From Candidatus Atribacter alterifermentans (lineage in GTDB: Bacteria; Atribacterota; Atribacteria; Atribacterales; Atribacteraceae), in the NCBI GenBank assembly GCA_012517635.1, contig JAAYUP010000088.1, positions 1 to 10,735 of the forward strand: 10,735 nt of DNA, written 5' to 3'. Positions 5,546 through 10,735 of the stretch are shown one piece after another. The translations under genes were made by a program, and so were the position numbers. The notes beneath the pieces are model-generated. The model saw only the letters and a list, made by a program, of their open reading frames with translations. It was not told the DNA's origin and did no database searches. How positions within the stretch are numbered: the stretch's first letter is position 1; each line of letters opens with the position of its first letter.

Positions 5546-7126
5546 TCACAAATCCCTCTCCGAGTTGTTAATGATGGACCAGGGATATATGTTGCTCTCC
5601 CAGGGTTGTCTTGGCCACTCATCAAAATCCCGTCCCATCTTTTTTAAGACCGCTTTCCACTGATGAAAAACCAAACCTTCTTGTGATTCCATCATTTTCG
5701 GTATCTCCTGAGCGACTAAACGATCAGCCCGGGCTAAGAGAAGCTCTACCCAAGCAACTCGCAAACTTTCACCAGAAAAATGAATTTTCATTTTCCTCAA
5801 GCCGTTCTCAAAACGTTCTTTCTCTTTCTTCAAATCCAAGAAAGAAAGTGACTTCATATTCTCTAAAAAGGTATGAGGTTTGGGAACTAAAAAACTATAT
5901 GAAATAGTCAATCGATGATTTGAATCAATTTTACGAGATAATTTATTGATAAAATCCAAATCTTTTTCGGCATCATGAAAGGTCTTCCCGATCATAAAAT
6001 AAAGCTTCACCTTTGGTATACCGAATTGGAAAATATTTTGGATGATTTCAATCCATTCCTGGTCAGCTAAGTCCTTCCCAAAATATTTACGGGTCTCGGC
6101 GTCTCCGCTCTCCGGTGCTAAGGTAAGTGTTTTTATCCCACATTTTACCAAATAAGGAAGATAATCCAAATGATGAGAAAGTGTCACTGCCGAGAGAGAC
6201 GAGAAGTTTACTGTGAGAGCATTTTTTATGATATATCGGATTATATCCTTCCATTGAGGATGGGAAAGGACATCTGATCCAATGACCCCCAAATGAGAAG
6301 TCCTTTCTTTCAAGTGATCAATCATCTTCACCACCATTTCAATCGGTCGTTGACGCAGTGGATGATAGATAAATCCACCAGCACAAAAGCGGCATTGATA
6401 ACCGCATCCACGGTTGATCTCCATTAATCCCAAATCTTTAAAACACGTTTGAGAAGTATAAATATGTGAAAAGACTTCAAATCGGCGAATATCGACCCAT
6501 TGTTTTTGAATGCTTTTGGGAACACAACCAACCTTTTCAAAACCTTCAAAAATCGAACCCTTCACTATGGGGAGATAAAACTGGGGAACGTAGACACCGG
6601 GGAAACGGCTCAAATACAAAAGGGTTTCTCGACGGCTTAAACCGAGAACTTGGGCCTCTTCCCAAGCAGTAAGCAAATTGGGAAGACTTTCTTCGCTTTC
6701 TCCAACAAAAATGATATCAGCAAACGGGGCGATAATCTCCGGATTCAAGGAAGCAAGCGGACCCCCCACTAAAATCATTGGTTGATTTTCTAGGCGCTCA
6801 CTGGCATAAACCTTGAGCCCCGAATCCCGAAGGAATTGAATAAAAGAAAAAATATCAATTTCAAAACCAAGGGTAAACCCAACAATATCAGCTTCAATTA
6901 ACGGTATCGTTTTCTCGAACGTTCGCATCCCGGTATCGGTAAAGAACCTGTCCACTCTCCACTGAGGACAATCGTAGACTGTTTTTAAAACCGATTGATA
7001 ACCAAGATTCGCCATTCCCATTTTATAAGGACCAGGAAAACAACCAACAAAAAGATATTTCCCCATCTTTTTGCTGAGGGATAGGCCCCGTTCCATATTT
7101 TTCAAATGGGTTCTATTCAAAATCAT
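5546..7126 (-). CDS. B12-binding-domain-like radical SAM protein of unknown function
   Basis: The 526-residue protein has an N-terminal Rossmann-like, B12-binding-type domain (about 20-165) with PYKMGMANLGYQ, VGFTLGFEIDIF and LVGGPLASLNPE. A DxHxxG cobalamin motif is not visible, so real B12 binding is doubtful. The radical SAM core begins near 235, with the iron-sulfur motif CGYQCRFC (C241, C245, C248). It continues through LTLAPESGDAETRKYFGK (334-351), KVKLYFMIGKTFHDAEKDL (372-390) and SFLVPKPHT (411-419). The C-terminal part (SNIYPWSII) recalls the end of the radical SAM unit in the large TIGR03960-type proteins, but no DUF2344 domain follows. The start ATG overlaps the ftsZ stop as ATGA, and yggS follows 27 nt later. 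The reaction and substrate are unknown. Family-level assignment is good; the TIGR03960-like assignment rests on remembered motifs. Confidence 0.85.
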   Translation of the reverse strand: MILNRTHLKNMERGLSLSKKMGKYLFVGCFPGPYKMGMANLGYQSVLKTVYDCPQWRVDRFFTDTGMRTFEKTIPLIEADIVGFTLGFEIDIFSFIQFLRDSGLKVYASERLENQPMILVGGPLASLNPEIIAPFADIIFVGESEESLPNLLTAWEEAQVLGLSRRETLLYLSRFPGVYVPQFYLPIVKGSIFEGFEKVGCVPKSIQKQWVDIRRFEVFSHIYTSQTCFKDLGLMEINRGCGYQCRFCAGGFIYHPLRQRPIEMVVKMIDHLKERTSHLGVIGSDVLSHPQWKDIIRYIIKNALTVNFSSLSAVTLSHHLDYLPYLVKCGIKTLTLAPESGDAETRKYFGKDLADQEWIEIIQNIFQFGIPKVKLYFMIGKTFHDAEKDLDFINKLSRKIDSNHRLTISYSFLVPKPHTFLENMKSLSFLDLKKEKERFENGLRKMKIHFSGESLRVAWVELLLARADRLVAQEIPKMMESQEGLVFHQWKAVLKKMGRDFDEWPRQPWESNIYPWSIINNSERDL

Positions 7127-8193
7127 TTCATTTTTTTTCTCATGAAGGCAGGCACATCAAGGTCTTCGAAGGTAAAAGAGTCAGTTACCTCCTTTTGGAA
7201 GAGTTCTTGGGTCTCCTCGTTTTCCTTTTCTCCACCGTGATCAAATCCAGTAGCAATAACGGTTATTTTTAATTCATCTTTTATATTTTTGTCAATAACA
7301 GCACCAAAAATAATAATGGTTTCTTCCGAAGCAGCGCTACATATAATCTCCGCTGCTTTATGGATTTCTAAAATTCCCAGATTTGGACCACCGGTTACAT
7401 TAAAGAGTATGCCTTTCGCACCTTTAAATGAAGTTTCTAAGAGTGGGCTGGAAATTGCTATTTTTGCGGCTTCAATCGCTTTATTTTCACCGCTCGCTCT
7501 CCCTATGCCCATTAACGAGGTACCGGCATTGGCCATTATCGTCCTGATATCAGCAAAATCTAAATTAATAACTCCTGGTACATTAATTAAATCAGAAATA
7601 CTCTGTACTCCTTGGAGGAGAATATCATCGACCATCTGAAAAGCTTCAACAATTGATGTGGTTTTCTCGGTCACTTGCAGGAGGCGATCATTAGGAATAA
7701 CAATAAGAGCATCTACAACTTTTCTAAGCTGTTCAATTCCTTCTAAGGCTTGACGATTTCGCTTCCGTCCTTCAAAAGAAAAAGGTTTGGTGACAACGGC
7801 AATAGTTAAAATTCCTAATTCGCGAGCAATATTGGCTACAACTGGTGCTCCACCGGTACCGGTACCGCCACCCATTCCAGCTGTCACAAAAACCATATCA
7901 GTATTTTCCAATACTTCATAAATTTTATTTCGATCCTCTTCAGCAGCTCTCCGGCCAATTTCTGGGTTGGCTCCCGCCCCAAGACCACGAGTCAATTTGG
8001 AACCGATTTGGAGCTTCACACCAGCCAGAGAACGCGATAACACTTGGACATCGGTATTGAGTGCTACGAATGACACGCCCATTAATCCTGATCTGACCAT
8101 TCGATTGACAGCATTTCCTCCACCGCCTCCAATACCGAAAACCTTGATTACAACGTTGTTATTTTCTCCGGCATTTCCTTTCGCCTTAGACAT
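7123..8193 (-). CDS. ftsZ: Cell division protein FtsZ
   Basis: FtsZ is the tubulin-like GTPase that polymerises into the Z-ring at midcell. The 356 residues show the full set of motifs: an N-terminal FGIGGGGGNAVNRM (19-32), ALNTD (44-48), GLGAGANPEIGR (70-81) and the tubulin signature GGGTGTG (108-114). PFSFEGRKR follows at 137-145, and the T7 synergy loop NLDFADIR (210-217) has the catalytic D212 and D215. After a short acidic linker (about 318-340) the C-terminal conserved peptide DLDVPAFMRKKMK (344-356) supplies the docking site for FtsA and other partners. It lies 18 nt after ftsA, with a G-rich GGGGGT 7 nt before the ATG, and its stop overlaps the radical SAM start by 4 bp. The linker is short compared with E. 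coli (383 residues in total). Confidence 0.99.
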   Translation of the reverse strand: MSKAKGNAGENNNVVIKVFGIGGGGGNAVNRMVRSGLMGVSFVALNTDVQVLSRSLAGVKLQIGSKLTRGLGAGANPEIGRRAAEEDRNKIYEVLENTDMVFVTAGMGGGTGTGGAPVVANIARELGILTIAVVTKPFSFEGRKRNRQALEGIEQLRKVVDALIVIPNDRLLQVTEKTTSIVEAFQMVDDILLQGVQSISDLINVPGVINLDFADIRTIMANAGTSLMGIGRASGENKAIEAAKIAISSPLLETSFKGAKGILFNVTGGPNLGILEIHKAAEIICSAASEETIIIFGAVIDKNIKDELKITVIATGFDHGGEKENEETQELFQKEVTDSFTFEDLDVPAFMRKKMK

Positions 8194-8211
8194 CTCGGTA
8201 ACCCCCAGTAA

Positions 8212-9477
8212 TTATCCCATCATAAAAAAATCTTTCAATTTATTTACCATTCCATGAATTTTCCCAAAAGATCCATCGTTAAAACGACGATCTGACTTTC
8301 TTTCCTGGCCTTCCGAAAGAGCCAGCTGTAATAACCCACAAGATGTTGAAAAAATTGGACTGGATATCACTTGGACTTGCCCTATGTAGTTCTTGCTTTC
8401 CGGGAAACCAACTCGAACTGGCATATTCAAGAGCGATGAGGCAAATTCATTCAGTCCACCCAAAAGCGATGATCCACCAGTGAGAACAACCCCTCCCCGT
8501 AACACCGACGCCATTCCAGAAGCTCGAATTTCCCTTTTCATCATCAAAATCATTTCTTTCACTCGTGCTTCAATAATTTCACAAGCAAATTTTCTCTTTA
8601 TCGTTCGAAGCGACTTCATGCTAATATCTTTAACTTCGATCATTTCATCATCAGGGACATATTTACTATAAACACTCCCGTACTGGAGCTTTATTCTTTC
8701 AGCCTCGTCACGAGATGTTCGGAGACCAATCGCTAAATCAGAAGTTATGAGTTCTCCTCCCACTGGTAAAATATTGGAAAAATAGATTGAATCATTATAA
8801 AATACCGCAATATCGGTAGTCCCTCCCCCGATATCAGCTAAAACTGTTCCTGCTTCCTGTTCACCAGTAGTTAAGACTGCTAATGCTGAGGCATAGGGTT
8901 GAAAAACCGTTCGATACACTTCATATCCTACGCTTTGAAAACATTCAACTAAATTGTGGAGATGATTTTCCTCGGCAGTGACAACATGAGCATTCACTTT
9001 TAAACGAGTTCCTACCAGTTTGCGCGGATGAGCAATTCCTCGTTGATTATCCAATGAAAACTCTTGAGGGATGACATGAATGACTGCCTGACCATCAGTG
9101 GCTATTTGAGCTCGAGTTCCCTCAATGACTTTTTCAATATCTTTCTCATAGACCTCTCGGCTGACCTTTCCAAGAAGGATTTCGTTTTCGACATTCTTTG
9201 AGGTGACATAATCTCCAGCAATCCCAGTGTATAAAAAATTTGGTTCTTCTTTTGCTACACTCATAGAATTAAGAAGAGATTCTTTTATCGAATGAGAAGC
9301 CTTTTCAACGTCAACAACTTTTCCTTTTTTTATCCCAGACGAGGCACTCAATCCAATACCTAATATTTCGATTCCGTTCGATCGAACTTTCCCGATTAAT
9401 GTACACACTTTACTGGTTCCAACATCAACCGCTGCAATTGTTGGATTTGATGTCTCAATATACTGAAATAATTTCAA
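8212..9477 (-). CDS. ftsA: Cell division protein FtsA
   Basis: FtsA is an actin-like ATPase that tethers FtsZ to the membrane and recruits later divisome proteins. The 421 residues (E. coli 420) contain phosphate-1 loop DVGTSKV (18-24), the FtsA-specific 1C region near 85-165, phosphate-2 loop DIGGGTTD (215-222), the PVGGELITSDLA block (238-249) and the adenosine motif LTGGSSLLGG (332-341). The last 17 residues (GKIHGMVNKLKDFFMMG) form the expected amphipathic membrane-targeting helix after a charged linker. The start codon is TTG at 9475-9477, overlapping the ftsQ stop (TTGA), with a perfect AGGAGG 7 nt upstream. FtsA rather than SepF is therefore the visible FtsZ anchor here, though SepF could be encoded elsewhere. 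Confidence 0.98.
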   Translation of the reverse strand: MKLFQYIETSNPTIAAVDVGTSKVCTLIGKVRSNGIEILGIGLSASSGIKKGKVVDVEKASHSIKESLLNSMSVAKEEPNFLYTGIAGDYVTSKNVENEILLGKVSREVYEKDIEKVIEGTRAQIATDGQAVIHVIPQEFSLDNQRGIAHPRKLVGTRLKVNAHVVTAEENHLHNLVECFQSVGYEVYRTVFQPYASALAVLTTGEQEAGTVLADIGGGTTDIAVFYNDSIYFSNILPVGGELITSDLAIGLRTSRDEAERIKLQYGSVYSKYVPDDEMIEVKDISMKSLRTIKRKFACEIIEARVKEMILMMKREIRASGMASVLRGGVVLTGGSSLLGGLNEFASSLLNMPVRVGFPESKNYIGQVQVISSPIFSTSCGLLQLALSEGQERKSDRRFNDGSFGKIHGMVNKLKDFFMMG

Positions 9478-10208
9478 AAAACTTCCTCCTCATCTTGGAT
9501 AAGAACAATGTCTTTTTTCATACGAAGATCAAAACCGACTACCTTGAGAGCTTTTATCTGGACTTCTCTTAATAAAGGCTTTAAGATCGAGATTTTTTCT
9601 TTCAAGTTTTGAACACTCTCACACTTGATAAATATATCATTTTGAAGTTGTAAAATAAACAGATGATCATGAACCATTTTCACTCGTTTTAAAGGTGTAT
9701 CAAAATCGCTTAACCAAGCACGTATGACCTCTAAAGTTAAAAGAATTGAGTTATTTTCGAGGGATGGCACGAAAAGAGATATCAATTGCTCGGGATTATC
9801 CGATGGAGCATTCACTCTCACCCCCTGATCATCTATATAAAACCAGGTGTCTCCAATCACTACCTTGGCTAAGGGAGTTCTTTCGACAATTTCAATTCGA
9901 ATGAGATGAGGAAAAACTTTTTGTACTTTTACACTTTTTACATCGTTTATTTTCCGAATCCGATTTTCGATTTCCCAACTTCTTAAACCAAAAATACTCT
10001 GTCCGATTTCAATACCCGAGGCGCTCTGAATATATTTTCCGGATAGACTCTGATTCCCGATCACCTCAATCTGATTGACTGCAAAGAGATTTCCCCTCAT
10101 GAAAAGGCTAAAAATCAACCATGCAATAACCCCAAGAATGAGATAAAAAAAAAGAGCTTCAAAAAAAATTGTGATTTGTAATATCTCATTGCCATACCTC
10201 GATTTCAT
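9474..10208 (-). CDS. ftsQ: Cell division protein FtsQ/DivIB
   Basis: FtsQ is a bitopic membrane protein that joins FtsB/FtsL-type partners to regulate septal wall synthesis. Residues 1-10 are cytoplasmic, one membrane helix spans about 11-37 (FFYLILGVIAWLIFSLF), and an extracytoplasmic POTRA domain follows at about 41-112 (AVNQIEVIGNQSLSGKYI and RIEIVERTPLAKV). A beta domain runs from about 113 to 230 (GDTWFYIDDQGV), ending in an acidic tail (QDEEEVF). Length is 244, a little shorter than E. coli FtsQ (276) and B. subtilis DivIB (263). The ATG lies inside murB (23-bp overlap) with only a poor GGA 3 nt away, so translation is probably coupled to murB. Its stop overlaps the ftsA TTG. POTRA residues are divergent, but position and topology make the call secure. 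Confidence 0.93.
   Translation of the reverse strand: MKSRYGNEILQITIFFEALFFYLILGVIAWLIFSLFMRGNLFAVNQIEVIGNQSLSGKYIQSASGIEIGQSIFGLRSWEIENRIRKINDVKSVKVQKVFPHLIRIEIVERTPLAKVVIGDTWFYIDDQGVRVNAPSDNPEQLISLFVPSLENNSILLTLEVIRAWLSDFDTPLKRVKMVHDHLFILQLQNDIFIKCESVQNLKEKISILKPLLREVQIKALKVVGFDLRMKKDIVLIQDEEEVF
9485..9490 (-). promoter_or_regulatory. Consensus ribosome binding site deciding the ftsA TTG start
   Basis: AGGAGG on the minus strand lies 7 nt before TTG at 9475-9477, inside the 3' end of ftsQ. The spacing is ideal, which supports TTG as the genuine start instead of a later codon. Confidence 0.75.
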
Positions 10209-10735
10209 TTTCCAAAAAAATATTTCTTTCTCGCCGAACTTCTTTTCGAATCCAATCCATCAATAACATGACATCGTGGGCTGTTGCTGATCCTCGATTA
10301 ACAATGAAATTGGAATGCTTTTCAGAAATTTGAGCAAAACCAGTTCTTAATCCTTTAAATCCCATTTGTTCGATAATTCGAGCAGCATAGTCACCGGGTG
10401 GGTTTTTAAAGACACAACCAGCTGACGGCCAACCTACTGGCTGAAATTGTTTGCGGAGGAGGCTGTATCGGCGAATAGCATTTCGAATGCTTTCGGGCTT
10501 TTCAGAAAATAGACTAAAAATCACTTTCAAAATTATTACCTTATCTTTTTTTAAAGATGAACCTCGATAAAAAAAATCAATATTTTCTCTTTTCAACCAC
10601 TCGATATGACCATCCTTATCCATTACAAGTATCTCTTGGATTAAACGACTGATTTCCTGCCCAAAACAACCGGCATTCATCCGTACTGCTCCCCCCACTG
10701 TTCCAGGAACACCAACTAAAAACTCAAACCCTCCA
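10186..10735 (-). CDS. murB: UDP-N-acetylenolpyruvoylglucosamine reductase MurB (5' end outside window)
   Basis: MurB is the flavoenzyme that reduces UDP-GlcNAc-enolpyruvate to UDP-MurNAc with NADPH in the cytosol. The frame stays open past 10698 to the right edge, adding GGFEFLVGVPGT before VGGAVRMNAGCFG, so the GTG at 10696-10698 is an internal valine and about 183 C-terminal residues are seen. Numbering from that valine, conserved parts are the FAD-domain GGAVRMNAG (2-10), YRGS (44-47), and QPVGWPSAGCVFKNPPGDYA (86-105). GFAQISEKHSNFIVNRG (120-136) and the terminal FLENEIEV with the expected acidic residue (161-168) follow. It looks like a type II MurB. Where the proton-donor serine is usual (AGSVFKNP), this protein has cysteine C95 (10414-10416). 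It overlaps ftsQ by 23 bp; no ddl lies between them. Confidence 0.96.
   Translation of the reverse strand, partial: GGFEFLVGVPGTVGGAVRMNAGCFGQEISRLIQEILVMDKDGHIEWLKRENIDFFYRGSSLKKDKVIILKVIFSLFSEKPESIRNAIRRYSLLRKQFQPVGWPSAGCVFKNPPGDYAARIIEQMGFKGLRTGFAQISEKHSNFIVNRGSATAHDVMLLMDWIRKEVRRERNIFLENEIEVWQ

Noticed and set aside
7289..7639. 116-codon plus-strand frame opposite ftsZ
   Set aside because: It is the antisense shadow of a highly conserved ftsZ segment, with no ribosome binding site or protein family character.
10696..10698. GTG as the start of murB
   Set aside because: The frame remains open to the window edge and encodes the conserved GVPGT-VGGAV block across this codon, so it is an internal valine.

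Overview
The window reads as a piece of an AT-rich bacterial chromosome carrying the distal half of a division and cell wall (dcw) cluster. It continues directly into a block that resembles the ylm/divIVA/lspA neighbourhood of Gram-positive and related bacteria. Gene content (FtsA, FtsQ, FtsZ, a DivIVA with the conserved F17/R18 pair, LspA next to an RluD-type pseudouridine synthase, YggS next to ProC, an RqcH/NFACT protein) points to a Firmicutes-like or deep-branching bacterium. An Atribacterota-, Synergistota- or Dictyoglomota-like lineage would fit, but this is a guess from gene order and base composition; no phylogeny was possible here.

Layout. Positions 1-353 hold no convincing complete gene. 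They include a candidate promoter for rqcH, an AT-only palindrome, an 11-bp direct repeat and a possible gene fragment running off the left edge on the minus strand. rqcH (354-2072) is the only confident plus-strand gene. Everything from 2028 to the right edge is minus strand. In transcription order it is murB (start beyond the right edge) > ftsQ > ftsA > ftsZ > radical SAM gene > yggS > proC > divIVA > lspA > rluD. Gaps are at most 27 nt. Five junctions overlap (murB/ftsQ 23 bp, ftsQ/ftsA 4 bp, ftsZ/radical SAM 4 bp, divIVA/lspA 1 bp, lspA/rluD 29 bp) and one is exactly abutting (yggS/proC). This looks like one long transcription unit whose promoter lies outside the window. rluD and rqcH converge and overlap tail to tail by 45 bp.

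How the genes work together. MurB makes UDP-MurNAc for peptidoglycan. FtsQ, FtsA and FtsZ form part of the divisome. DivIVA marks curved membrane at septa and poles. LspA matures lipoproteins. ProC and YggS cover proline synthesis and PLP homeostasis. RluD modifies 23S rRNA, and RqcH rescues nascent chains on stalled 60S-type (50S) subunits. The radical SAM protein between ftsZ and yggS has no known role in this pathway and is the least understood gene here. I found no mobile element, CRISPR array, tRNA or rRNA. The region is mostly ordinary core chromosome, and the findings below are modest.
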